A DNA stretch of 62,325 nt, taken from contig JAEWMT010000038.1 in NCBI GenBank assembly GCA_023393095.1, positions 1-62,325 of the forward strand, in the 5' to 3' direction. The translations under genes were made by a program, and so were the position numbers. The stretch is from Bacillota bacterium (GTDB lineage: Bacteria > Bacillota > Clostridia > Lachnospirales > Lachnospiraceae). Each line of letters begins with the position of its first letter. The stretch's first letter is position 1. Below the pieces are notes generated by a model, which did no database searches, was not told the origin of the DNA, and worked only from the letters and a program-made list of their open reading frames with translations. Positions 43,922 to 52,345 of this stretch are shown piece after piece.

Positions 43922-45431
43922 TCTTCTTACCTCCAAATGCAAGATTTAATATAGTTTGTTGTGAACGTGCTTCTTCTCCTACCAGCTCACCAGTTACTCT
44001 TCCGCTTGACATAACCATAACCCTGTTACTCATACCAATTAGTTCCGGCATCTCGGAAGATATCATAATAATTGCAATTCCCTGCTTAGCCAATTCAATC
44101 ATCATTTTATAAATGGAAGCTTTCGCACCTACATCAATTCCCCTTGTAGGTTCATCCATAATCAGAACCTTCGGTTTACTAAGCAGACATTTGGCAAGAA
44201 CTACCTTCTGCTGGTTACCGCCTGATAAATTGCTTACCAGATCATTCACACTGTTCATCTTCGTATCCATTTGCTTCGTGATGTCAGCACAGGTCTTTTT
44301 TTCTTTGATACTATTTAAGAATCCTTTTTTACTGTATAATTTTGCATTCTGTAAGGTAATATTTTCTTTGATGCTTCTGCATAACACCAACCCTAAAGCT
44401 CTTCGATCTTCGGAAGCCATAATGATATGATGCTCTTTCGCATCTTTTGGATGTTTGATTTTTATCCGCTTATTGTTAAGATAAATTTCTCCCTGCTCCA
44501 GCTTGTCATAACCAACCAAAGCTCTCATCACTTCACTTCGCCCTGCTCCGACAAGACCAGCCAAACCAAGAATCTCACCACTTCGTACCTTCAGATTTAC
44601 ATTGTCAAATGAACCTTTGTTGGTAAAATTCTTTAACTCCAGAACTACCTCACCAATTTTAGCTTCATTATGTGGGTATCCACCCTCCAGTTCGCGGCCG
44701 ACCATCATATTAATTAATTCTTCTCTGGATGTTTCATTTACCTTTACGCATCCAATGAAGCTTCCGTTACGCAGAACGGATATCCTGTCAGCTAGTTGGA
44801 ATACTTCATCCATACGATGCGAAATATAAATAATGCCAACCTTCTTTTTCTTCAACTGATCAATAATACTAAATAATATCTTTGTTTCTGTCTCTGATAA
44901 AGAGGAGGTAGGTTCATCCATTATAATAACCTTGGAATCATAGGATACTGCTTTAATGATCTCCATCATTTGAATTTGAGCAATATTTAACTCCTTCATC
45001 TTCATTCCCGGCAGGATCAGTTTTTCTAGATTGTATTCCTTTAAGATTTCATAAGTTCTTTTGTTCAGCTCCTTTTTATCAACAAAAGGAAGTCCTTTAA
45101 TTAACCTATTTTCCCTTCCGAGGAATACATTTTCGGCAACTGTCATTTCTGTGATCGGAGATAGTTCCTGATGAATCATTGAGATACCATTTTGCAGTGC
45201 GTCCCTCGCACTTTTAAAATCTACATGTTCTCCACTTAGGATTACTTCTCCGCTATCTTTCGTATAAATACCCATTATGATTTTCATTAGCGTTGATTTA
45301 CCTGCGCCATTTTCTCCCATAAGGGCGTGTATTTCTCCTGGAATAACACAAAGCTCTGCATTATTTAATACGCTAACTCCGGAAAATGATTTGCAGACAT
45401 CTCTGGCTTCCAACACATACTTCTCTTCCAA
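43914..45431 (-). CDS. Ribose-type ABC importer ATPase (two NBDs)
   Basis: A 505-residue RbsA-type protein with duplicated nucleotide-binding domains. First half: Walker A MGENGAGKSTLMKIIMG, signature region LNIAQIQMMEIIKAVSYDSK, Walker B VIIMDEPTSSLSE. Second half: GLVGAGRSEVMRALVG (degenerate Walker A, usual in RbsA), signature LSGGNQQKVVLAK, Walker B VLIMDEPTRGIDVGA. It powers the permease above. The gene is separated from paralogue A by 26 bases with a GGGAGG ribosome binding site. Confidence 0.95.
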   Translation of the reverse strand: MEEKYVLEARDVCKSFSGVSVLNNAELCVIPGEIHALMGENGAGKSTLMKIIMGIYTKDSGEVILSGEHVDFKSARDALQNGISMIHQELSPITEMTVAENVFLGRENRLIKGLPFVDKKELNKRTYEILKEYNLEKLILPGMKMKELNIAQIQMMEIIKAVSYDSKVIIMDEPTSSLSETETKILFSIIDQLKKKKVGIIYISHRMDEVFQLADRISVLRNGSFIGCVKVNETSREELINMMVGRELEGGYPHNEAKIGEVVLELKNFTNKGSFDNVNLKVRSGEILGLAGLVGAGRSEVMRALVGYDKLEQGEIYLNNKRIKIKHPKDAKEHHIIMASEDRRALGLVLCRSIKENITLQNAKLYSKKGFLNSIKEKKTCADITKQMDTKMNSVNDLVSNLSGGNQQKVVLAKCLLSKPKVLIMDEPTRGIDVGAKASIYKMMIELAKQGIAIIMISSEMPELIGMSNRVMVMSSGRVTGELVGEEARSQQTILNLAFGGKKNA

Positions 45432-45457
45432 ATTATTTCCTCCCTTCCTGCTGTAGT

Positions 45458-46669
45458 TTATAACTTTAAGTCAGGATTTTCAGAAAAATGCTTCAGCATG
45501 ACAATCGGATCCGTACTCGATGGATTTACAATAGTTACTCCTTGTTTTGCTGCCTTCTCTGTCACAAAATATTCATCATGGGTCAACTCTCCATAATGAA
45601 TTAATGCCGGTGATTCAATCTGCCATGGTCCAAACTGTCCATGTCCTTCGATACAGATTAGTCCGTATGGAGCTGCATCTGTGATTGTTACAGTCTGACC
45701 CGGGAGTATGGTAAGTCTCTTTGCGGAAACTTCCTTGCATTTGTAGCAAATCCACTCTTCTATGTAGCCTTCTTTTTCCATCTCCTCAAACGGTTTTACA
45801 GGTATTGGCTTCATAAATCTGTTTTTATGGAAATCAGGATCAATATTCACATCCCAGTCAATCACATCTAATAAATAATCATAATTACCAACTTCTTCTT
45901 CCGGTGTATTCTTCCATAGCAGATCCTCTCCTACTACTTGTCCATTTAAAAGAACGGATTGATACATCGCATATACATCGGATGCGAATTGTGGTTCATA
46001 GGTACATAGGCTGCCCGGTGCATGCATTACTCCGGGAGGAACATCCCAGCCGGTGTCCGTATCCAGCTTATAGGCTCTTGACAGTGATAGAATACTATTA
46101 TCTCCTTTTGCGAACTTCTTAAGTACTTCAAGAACTTCTTCTTTCGATGTCTCCGGATTAAAACCAAAAAAGGTGAATGGAAATTCGCCGCCATGGTTAT
46201 TAAGCTGTGCCGGGAAGAAATACATTTCCGGCTTTCCGGATGCACCAACTCTTTTTGCATGCTGATCACGATGATGGATATGATGTGGAAGCGGTCCTGC
46301 ATTGTCAAAGAACTTTGAAAACATTGCCCATCCGTGATATTTCTCCCACAGATATTCGCCGATGATTTCCTTCCCCATTAGATCAATAGCATCCTTTAAT
46401 AATATTTTTTCTTTCCCTTCTTCATCAACTACAATATAGCTCATTCCTTCATCTTCCGGCGTACCAGGACCATTCTCAGCCCAAGTAGTAGAAGCAAACC
46501 ATCTTTCGTCAATACCACCTCTTGTACCGAGTATGTTATAGTCATCCGGGTGCAGCTTTATTCTTTTACCTGGCCTACAAAAGGATCTTGCCACCCAAGT
46601 AGGAGCTAACCTGAAAATACCTTTACCATTTTCCAACGCTCTTTCAACTAACTCTTTTGACATCTTCAT
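45458..46669 (-). CDS. Cupin-type putative sugar isomerase, paralogue A
   Basis: A 403-residue relative of the protein at 38955-40163. Shared blocks: PGKRIKLHPDDY / AGHRLKLHPDDY, DEGMSYIVV / DEGMSYVAV, MFSKFFDN, GKPEMYFFPAQLNN / GKPECYYFPKQLNN, TFFGFNPE / TYFGFDPD, LSRAYKL / LSRAYRV and PPGVMHAPGSLCTYEPQ. Metal motif 1 is richer in His (PLPHHIHHRDQHAKR). The C-terminal barrel has LTILPGQTVTITDAAPYGLI and GHGQFGPW. It is the first gene of the operon, behind the LacI-type operator. A pair of homologous isomerases may form a heteromer or work on two sugars. Function is inferred from fold and context only. Confidence 0.75.
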   Translation of the reverse strand: MKMSKELVERALENGKGIFRLAPTWVARSFCRPGKRIKLHPDDYNILGTRGGIDERWFASTTWAENGPGTPEDEGMSYIVVDEEGKEKILLKDAIDLMGKEIIGEYLWEKYHGWAMFSKFFDNAGPLPHHIHHRDQHAKRVGASGKPEMYFFPAQLNNHGGEFPFTFFGFNPETSKEEVLEVLKKFAKGDNSILSLSRAYKLDTDTGWDVPPGVMHAPGSLCTYEPQFASDVYAMYQSVLLNGQVVGEDLLWKNTPEEEVGNYDYLLDVIDWDVNIDPDFHKNRFMKPIPVKPFEEMEKEGYIEEWICYKCKEVSAKRLTILPGQTVTITDAAPYGLICIEGHGQFGPWQIESPALIHYGELTHDEYFVTEKAAKQGVTIVNPSSTDPIVMLKHFSENPDLKL

Positions 46670-46743
46670 TCTTCCTTTCCCAATTATGCATGTTGCACAT
46701 AAAAAATTGTTTTTCCTTTTAATTTTTTATCTTGTTGAACTTA

Positions 46744-46771
46744 TTATTACAGAAAAACGTTTTTTTGTCAA
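46744..46771 (-). promoter_or_regulatory. Sugar operon promoter with operator in the spacer
   Basis: The minus strand has TTGACA (46766-46771), 16 bases, TAATAA (or 17 bases, AATAAT). The spacer contains the palindromic core AAAAACGTTTTT, part of the 14-base CAGAAAAACGTTTT (+ strand 46750-46763) also found at the regulator promoter. Its central CG is typical of LacI-family operators. Confidence 0.88.
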
Positions 46772-46987
46772 TAATATTTTTTAAATCTATATTATTTATT
46801 TATTTTGTATATTTATCAACATATTTATAAGTATTATATGTATATATTATATTATTTCAATGGATTATAACATTTTTCCAATTTTAATTTTAACTTTATA
46901 TAGTATAATTATTATAAATCGTTTTTCTTCAATATTATAAACAAAATATACAAATCTGTTAATTTAAATACAGGTGTTTGACATACC
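46772..46987. other. AT-rich upstream region of the sugar operon
   Basis: Over 200 bases of almost pure A/T upstream of the operon promoter. I see no gene. It may act as an UP-element or curved DNA. Confidence 0.4.
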
Positions 46988-47076
46988 AAAAAAAGCTGCT
47001 GGTATTCAGGGATTGCATAAGTTTTTCATAATATCGAAAATATATGTAATCTCCAAAATACCAGCAACTTTTTTTT
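46988..47076 (-). terminator. Terminator of the LacI-type regulator gene
   Basis: AAAAAAGCTGCTGGTATT pairs with AATACCAGCAACTTTTTT around a long loop; runs of A and T on both sides make it work in either direction. It lies 25 bases past the regulator stop. Confidence 0.85.
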
Positions 47077-47101
47077 GGCATCCTAATATTTACTTATAAC
47101 A

Positions 47102-48187
47102 TTACCAATCCGAAAGTATCCAGTCATCTGCTGCTTCGGCCACACTTGATCTTCTGACAACTAGATGTTCATCCATTTTAATCCGTTTTACTTCTACATT
47201 ATCATCCATTTCTTCATTATCAATTCGTTCAAATAGTATTTTTGCCGCCATAATACCAACATGCTTCTTCTGTATATGGATGGTGGACAGAGGCGGTTCA
47301 ACCACGCTCGAAATAAATACATCATCATAGCCAATTATCTTAATATCTTCAGGAACGTTCTTTCCAAGTTCTTTCAGTGCTTTTAATGCGCCAACCGCCA
47401 TCTGGTCATTGGCAAAGAAAATTCCATCTATATCAGGAACATCTCTCAAAAGTGTTTTTGTTCCCATATAACCGCTCTGATGCGTATAATCTCCATAAGC
47501 AATCATAGTGTCTTCATCCACTTGAAGCTTCGCCTTATTCATTGCTTCGCGGTAACCATTAATACGTTCATTTGCTATATTACTAAAAACAGGTCCAGTT
47601 ACATGTCCAATTTTTCTGCAGCCGCACTGAATTAAATGATTCGTAGCCTTAACAGCTCCAGCCTGTCCATCAAAAAACACTGAATCAATCCCAAATTTTG
47701 AAAAATCTTGTTCTACACTGACTAACGGTATATACTTATTTGCCATCGCCTTCTTTTTCAGCTGACGAAAATAATCTCCAAACATATCTGCAGAAACTAC
47801 CGTAGAAAATATAATACCATCGACTCGGTTAGCTATCAATCTATCAAAACTATCCCGTTCTCTTTCAATTGCATCTCTTTTCCCATAGACACCAGCCGTA
47901 TCGCATATGATTACCTGATAGCCCCTTTGATTGGCTATTTCATATACACCCTTAATTAGATAGGGATAAAATAAACCGCAGATATCCGCTGTTATTATAC
48001 CGATTGTCTTGGTTGTTTTATTTTTCATATTTCTTGCAACGGGATCGACTTCATAGTTCAGCTCCTGTACTGCGATAAGTACTCTCCGCTGAAGATCTTT
48101 ACTGACCGCTTTTTTCTCATTCAGCACATTAGATACAGTCGATATGGAGACTCCTGCCCGTTTTGCAACATCTTTTATCGTTGCCAT
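47102..48187 (-). CDS. LacI-family repressor of the sugar operon
   Basis: A 361-residue protein: N-terminal HTH and hinge (MATIKDVAKRAGVSISTVSN, VLNEKKAVSKDLQRRVL) and a periplasmic-binding-protein-like effector domain (TIGIITADICGLFYPYLIKG, RVDGIIFSTVVSAD, IGHVTGPVFSNIANERINGY, DGIFFANDQMAVGALKAL, IIGYDDVFISSVVEPPLSTI). The hinge carries the YEVDPVARNMK variant of 'YxPNxxARxL'. It sits upstream of, and in the same direction as, the sugar operon. Both promoters carry the same operator, so repression of the operon and autoregulation are strongly suggested. Confidence 0.95.
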   Translation of the reverse strand: MATIKDVAKRAGVSISTVSNVLNEKKAVSKDLQRRVLIAVQELNYEVDPVARNMKNKTTKTIGIITADICGLFYPYLIKGVYEIANQRGYQVIICDTAGVYGKRDAIERERDSFDRLIANRVDGIIFSTVVSADMFGDYFRQLKKKAMANKYIPLVSVEQDFSKFGIDSVFFDGQAGAVKATNHLIQCGCRKIGHVTGPVFSNIANERINGYREAMNKAKLQVDEDTMIAYGDYTHQSGYMGTKTLLRDVPDIDGIFFANDQMAVGALKALKELGKNVPEDIKIIGYDDVFISSVVEPPLSTIHIQKKHVGIMAAKILFERIDNEEMDDNVEVKRIKMDEHLVVRRSSVAEAADDWILSDW

Positions 48188-48217
48188 TCTGTTTACCTCG
48201 TTTTTATATTTGTTTAT

Positions 48218-48246
48218 ATAATAAAACGTTTTTCTGGAAAAATCAA
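48218..48246 (-). promoter_or_regulatory. Regulator promoter with operator in the spacer
   Basis: The minus strand has TTGATT (48241-48246), 17 bases, TATTAT (48218-48223). CAGAAAAACGTTTT (minus, 48223-48236) lies in the spacer and is identical to the 14 bases at the operon promoter. Confidence 0.85.
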
Positions 48247-48331
48247 GTTAAATTTATCAAATTTTAATTTACCATCCATATAATTGCCCGTGCTACGATA
48301 AGATATATAAGCAATTGTCCCATATAAAAAA

Positions 48332-48375
48332 GCTATTATAAGTTAACGCATTCGAATCGCTTCTCTTATAATAGC
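48332..48375 (-). terminator. Terminator of the AraC-type regulator gene
   Basis: GCTATTATAAG pairs with CTTATAATAGC (11 bp); the minus strand then runs into TTTTTT. Confidence 0.85.
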
Positions 48376-48410
48376 CCGTTTCATTTATTGCTACATGACA
48401 CTTTTTGCCG

Positions 48411-49268
48411 TTATTCCCGACGAATTATAGGTATTAGAATCTGGACATCATAGATATCATTCACATCAAAAATATTTAACATTCCTATCCCATTTGAGTT
48501 GAGCTCTATGTCTCTAATCATAATCCATCGGTATAAATCATCCACAAAAGTATTTCTAATATCAAGCATGTCACCATAGTATTGAAAACATGCATACCAC
48601 CCAGCCGGAATGATACGCTTTTCAAAGTTGTGCTTTCTCTTGTATTGATCCAAGAAATGTGCTCCATAAAACACTGTATAAGCACCGCTTTCATCCTCAT
48701 GGCAGTTTACAGCAGCATATAATTTGTAGTCCCCCATATAATCCAAGTTCATTTTGAGAAAATTACTTCCGTACGAGTTAAGAATATCATTAAAATCAGA
48801 ATGATTTTCATTCACCTCTACAGACGTACCATATAACTCAATATCATCAAGATACAAATTATTTTCCTTTATTGTAAAGGATCCCTTTGCATTTGTGATA
48901 TCTCTTTCAATAACGGAAGCTTTCGCTACTCGTTCAATTATATGATTACCTCTCATGTAAACGGAAGGCGAAATACTAAATTGTCTCTTGAAAGCTCTGC
49001 TAAAAACCTCGGGATATTCAAATCCATAATCAAAAGCAGTTTTAGTAACTGTATTGCCTTGTACCTTCAAGCTTTCTGCTGCCAATGTTAATCGTCTTCC
49101 GTTGATATAATGTTTTAAACTGATACCCGTAAGAATTTTAAACATTCGGCTAAAATGGAATTCCGATAAATAAAACTTTTCGGAAATATCCTGCAATGTC
49201 AAAGACTTAACTATATTTTCTTCAATGTAGTCAATCACTTCATTCATTAATCGAATGTATAAATTCAT
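48411..49268 (-). CDS. AraC-family transcription regulator
   Basis: A 285-residue protein with the DNA-binding domain at the N terminus: two HTH motifs, LTLQDISEKFYLSEFHFSRM and VTKTAFDYGFEYPEVFSRAF with the downstream FKRQFSISPSVYMRG. The C-terminal part (about 120-285) is a likely GyrI-like small-molecule-binding domain (SRxxx-type AGWYACFQYYGDMLDI, followed by a 'DDLYRWI' helix). This arrangement is that of Rob/SoxS-like effectors-plus-AraC proteins. Target genes are unknown. It lies 20 bases downstream of the DUF3810 gene, so the two may be co-transcribed. Confidence 0.9.
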   Translation of the reverse strand: MNLYIRLMNEVIDYIEENIVKSLTLQDISEKFYLSEFHFSRMFKILTGISLKHYINGRRLTLAAESLKVQGNTVTKTAFDYGFEYPEVFSRAFKRQFSISPSVYMRGNHIIERVAKASVIERDITNAKGSFTIKENNLYLDDIELYGTSVEVNENHSDFNDILNSYGSNFLKMNLDYMGDYKLYAAVNCHEDESGAYTVFYGAHFLDQYKRKHNFEKRIIPAGWYACFQYYGDMLDIRNTFVDDLYRWIMIRDIELNSNGIGMLNIFDVNDIYDVQILIPIIRRE

Positions 49269-49288
49269 CGAATACCTTCTTTCGATTC

Positions 49289-50404
49289 TTAATTATTCTC
49301 ATGATCCTTGCGGTACTTCGCAAGAAGTAGATCCAGCATCCGTCCATAGCTTTTCACACCATCTGTCTGGTTATTCGCCTTAAGATACGTATCGTTGATC
49401 TTGTTCGATACCGTACTTATTACTGAATCATCAAATTTCTGCCAGTAAACACTATTCGCACGCAGATCCGTTTGTACTTCTTTTGAATACTGATCCGCAA
49501 TCTGCTGATACTTAACGGGATCCTGCTCATACAAAGCATTTCCTGCTGTTATCAGAACCTGCATTGTGCTACTGTATTCAAATTCAACATTATCTGTCTT
49601 CATTCCCGCAAGATAAGCCAGGTAATTAGCTTCATCTTCTCTCATGAAACCACGCATATGAGCAAGTTCATGGAGCATGGTATCCGGAATGCTATAATCA
49701 GGAACATCTACGTTAATATTCGCTTCCATTGTAAATGGGATAAAAATACCTGTTATCTCTGTCTGAGACATTAGCTTAGACAATAATACCGGCTTTGGCT
49801 TTCCATAGGAGCCACCGCCCAGTATCGGGTAATCCTTCGCCAATTCCTGATAAGCTTTTGCTGCCATTTTCGCAGCCTCATACTGGCTCATGGATAACCG
49901 AAATACACCGTCCTCATCTGTTTCTGGTACTTGAGCACGCAGTTCATTGGCTGCAAAAGCCAGATTTGCCGTAAGTGCATATAGCTCGTCTACAGAAGAA
50001 TCCTGTATCTCGAGATTGGAATATTTTGCAAACGAATATCTATAATAGTTAATTCCGCCCATTATTGTAAATAAAAACATTGCGATACTAACTGTACAGA
50101 ATATATTAATTATTCCCTTGATCATTCTTTCTTTCCGTTTACTTTTCTCAGCAAACATACGAATAATAAAACCGACGACTATCACCAGTAGAATTACCGG
50201 TATTGCTATAATAAGTATTTCGCTTATGGAAAAAGGTATGATTCCGGTTATTGTAGATAAAATCTCAGATATAAATTTATAGATATGCTTTGCATAAATC
50301 TGCTCCGCAAAAAAACTGCTATTTTTTGCTATGAGGATTAAAATGTAGGATAAAGGGAGTAACCCTATGAGGTAAATACGTTTATATTTTATAATGTTTT
50401 TCAT
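49289..50404 (-). CDS. DUF3810 membrane metalloprotease-like protein
   Basis: A 371-residue protein with three N-terminal membrane helices (about 7-25, 45-78, 92-115) and an extracytoplasmic domain containing DTMLHELAHMRGFMREDEAN, an HExxH zinc motif with a downstream Glu, as in DUF3810 and related gluzincins. The substrate is unknown. The start chosen is the Met at 50404 (MKNIIKYKR), a positively charged entry before helix 1, preceded by GGGGGTC; a longer frame from 50431 is possible. Confidence 0.85.
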   Translation of the reverse strand: MKNIIKYKRIYLIGLLPLSYILILIAKNSSFFAEQIYAKHIYKFISEILSTITGIIPFSISEILIIAIPVILLVIVVGFIIRMFAEKSKRKERMIKGIINIFCTVSIAMFLFTIMGGINYYRYSFAKYSNLEIQDSSVDELYALTANLAFAANELRAQVPETDEDGVFRLSMSQYEAAKMAAKAYQELAKDYPILGGGSYGKPKPVLLSKLMSQTEITGIFIPFTMEANINVDVPDYSIPDTMLHELAHMRGFMREDEANYLAYLAGMKTDNVEFEYSSTMQVLITAGNALYEQDPVKYQQIADQYSKEVQTDLRANSVYWQKFDDSVISTVSNKINDTYLKANNQTDGVKSYGRMLDLLLAKYRKDHENN

Positions 50405-50623
50405 ATAGCGGACCCCCGTCTGTAAATACACCCCAGTTGTTTCATATCATTTACGATGATAGCACAAAATAGTACTTTTCGCAATAATTACGCGAATATT
50501 AGGGGAACACAATCTTTTCCATTATATTACCGGGGACTTATAGAAATACTATTCTTTCCACAAGGCATGCATCCTGCATAGAAATCCTTTCATTCATAGA
50601 ACTTCCTTAAAATCATATAAAAA

Positions 50624-50661
50624 CTCCCCCTTACTGGTCAAATTCGTTCCAGTCAGGGGGA
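50624..50661 (-). terminator. metNIQ terminator
   Basis: CCCCCTTACTGG pairs with CCAGTCAGGGGG with one mismatch; the minus strand continues AGTTTTTATA. It lies 50 bases past metQ. Confidence 0.9.
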
Positions 50662-50711
50662 TGATCTATTATCATATTGTTTCTATCGGATTTTTAAATG
50701 ATTGCATTTTA

Positions 50712-51602
50712 CTAGAAAATCGGTACTACAGCACCCTTATAGGTGTTATCAATATATTTCTTAATTGTCTCGCTCTGTAAAGCAGCGATTAATGCTTTAA
50801 TATCATCTCTGTCTTTATTTTCTTCTTTCACTGCAATTATATTACCATAGGTCTGTGCAGCTACGGAATTCTTATCCTCTGTGGCAATCGCATCCTTGGC
50901 TACATCTAAGCCTGCTTCAATTGCATAATTACCATTGATGACTGCTAAATCAACATCCTGTAAGGAACGTGCAAGCTGAGCTGCTTCAATTTCAACGATC
51001 TTAACTTTATTCGGATTCTCAACTATATCATTTTTTGTTGCATTTAATCCGACACCCGCTTTTAATTTAATAATACCTTGAGTCTCAAGTAAAAGAAGTG
51101 CTCTGGCTTCATTGGATGCATCACTAGGAACCGCAATCTGTGCTCCCTTTTTTAAATCCTGAATGCTTTTAGTCTTTCCGGCATAAATACCGAAGGGCTC
51201 ATAATGAATTGCACCTGCAGATACAAGAGTTGTGCTGTTCTCTTTATTGTACTGATCTAAATATGGCTGATGCTGAAAATAGTTTGCATCAAGATCTCCT
51301 GTGTCAAGGGCTACATTAGGCTGTACGTAATCATCGTATATAACGACCTTAAGCTCATAGCCCGCTGCTTCTAATGCTGGCTTTGCCTGCTCTAAAATCT
51401 CTGCATGTGGTGTTGCACTTGCACCAACTGTAATTTTTTTAAGGGGAGCTTTGGTAGCCTCATCTGAAGCCTGGGTTACACCTGCTGCGCTTGTTACTTT
51501 TGCTCCTGCTTTCTCTGTTTCTGATTTTTTACCGCATCCGACAAAGAATGCTCCTACCAAAGTAAGTACTAATATTAATGATATAATTTTCTTCATATTC
51601 AT
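50712..51602 (-). CDS. metQ: D-methionine-type substrate-binding lipoprotein
   Basis: A 296-residue NlpA/MetQ lipoprotein: lipobox LVGAFFVGCGKK (Cys about 23), then ITVGASATPHAEILEQAKPA, VIYDDYVQPNVALDTGDLDA, YFQHQPYLDQYNKEN, IAVPSDASNEARALLLLETQ and DLAVINGNYAIEAGL, all at the family positions. It delivers methionine or a related compound to MetNI. The leader upstream of the operon is rich in cysteine codons, so a cystine or other sulfur ligand should be kept in mind. Confidence 0.94.
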   Translation of the reverse strand: MNMKKIISLILVLTLVGAFFVGCGKKSETEKAGAKVTSAAGVTQASDEATKAPLKKITVGASATPHAEILEQAKPALEAAGYELKVVIYDDYVQPNVALDTGDLDANYFQHQPYLDQYNKENSTTLVSAGAIHYEPFGIYAGKTKSIQDLKKGAQIAVPSDASNEARALLLLETQGIIKLKAGVGLNATKNDIVENPNKVKIVEIEAAQLARSLQDVDLAVINGNYAIEAGLDVAKDAIATEDKNSVAAQTYGNIIAVKEENKDRDDIKALIAALQSETIKKYIDNTYKGAVVPIF

Positions 51603-51685
51603 TCCTCCTATTAAATTTAAATTTATGGTTATTATGTTTGCTTTACTATGTTCTAAAACATTAAATTTTAAACTATCATTTTTAA

Positions 51686-52345
51686 CTACAATCTTTTATC
51701 AGTACGTCTCATCCACAGGGCTCCAAGTTCCTGAATAATCTGCACAATCAATACTAATAACGCCACAGTGACATACATAATACTTGTTTCATAACGGTGG
51801 TAACCATAACGGATTGCGATATCACCCAGTCCTCCACCTCCTACAAAACCAGCCATCGCAGAATATCCCAGTATTGTTGTCACTGCAATCGCACTGCCAA
51901 TAATCAGTGACGGCTTTGCTTCTGGAAGTAAAACCTTATAGATAATCTGAAACGGTTTGGCTCCCATGCTTTGAGCAGCCTCAATCACCCCTTTATCCAC
52001 TTCCTTGATTGAGGATTCCACGAGTCTGGCTATATAAGGTGCCGAAGCTATCACTAATGGCACTACGACAGCGGAGGGGCCTAATGTTGTATGAACAATT
52101 GCCCGTGTTAATGGCATAACCAAAATTAACAGTATAATGAATGGTACAGAGCGAAGCAGATTAACAATTACTCCAAGGACTTTATTTAATACTAAAAATG
52201 GTGCAATTCCATCCTTATCTGTAACAACCAACAGTGTTCCTAAAGGTAATCCGATTAAATATGCAATGAAGGAAGAAAGAAATGTCATATATAATGTGTC
52301 AACTGTACCTTGCCCAATCATCTTAATAACTGCTTCATCAAACAT
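51686..52345 (-). CDS. metI: Methionine-type ABC importer permease
   Basis: A 219-residue inner-membrane protein with five helices: GTVDTLYMTFLSSFIAYLIG, VIVNLLRSVPFIILLILVMP, the EAA loop EAAQSMGAKPFQIIYKVLLP and a C-terminal GLGDIAIRYGYHRYE typical of MetI. The start is ATG 52345, which overlaps the metN stop by eight bases and has GGAGGGTA upstream; the six-codon extension lies inside metN. Confidence 0.95.
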   Translation of the reverse strand: MFDEAVIKMIGQGTVDTLYMTFLSSFIAYLIGLPLGTLLVVTDKDGIAPFLVLNKVLGVIVNLLRSVPFIILLILVMPLTRAIVHTTLGPSAVVVPLVIASAPYIARLVESSIKEVDKGVIEAAQSMGAKPFQIIYKVLLPEAKPSLIIGSAIAVTTILGYSAMAGFVGGGGLGDIAIRYGYHRYETSIMYVTVALLVLIVQIIQELGALWMRRTDKRL

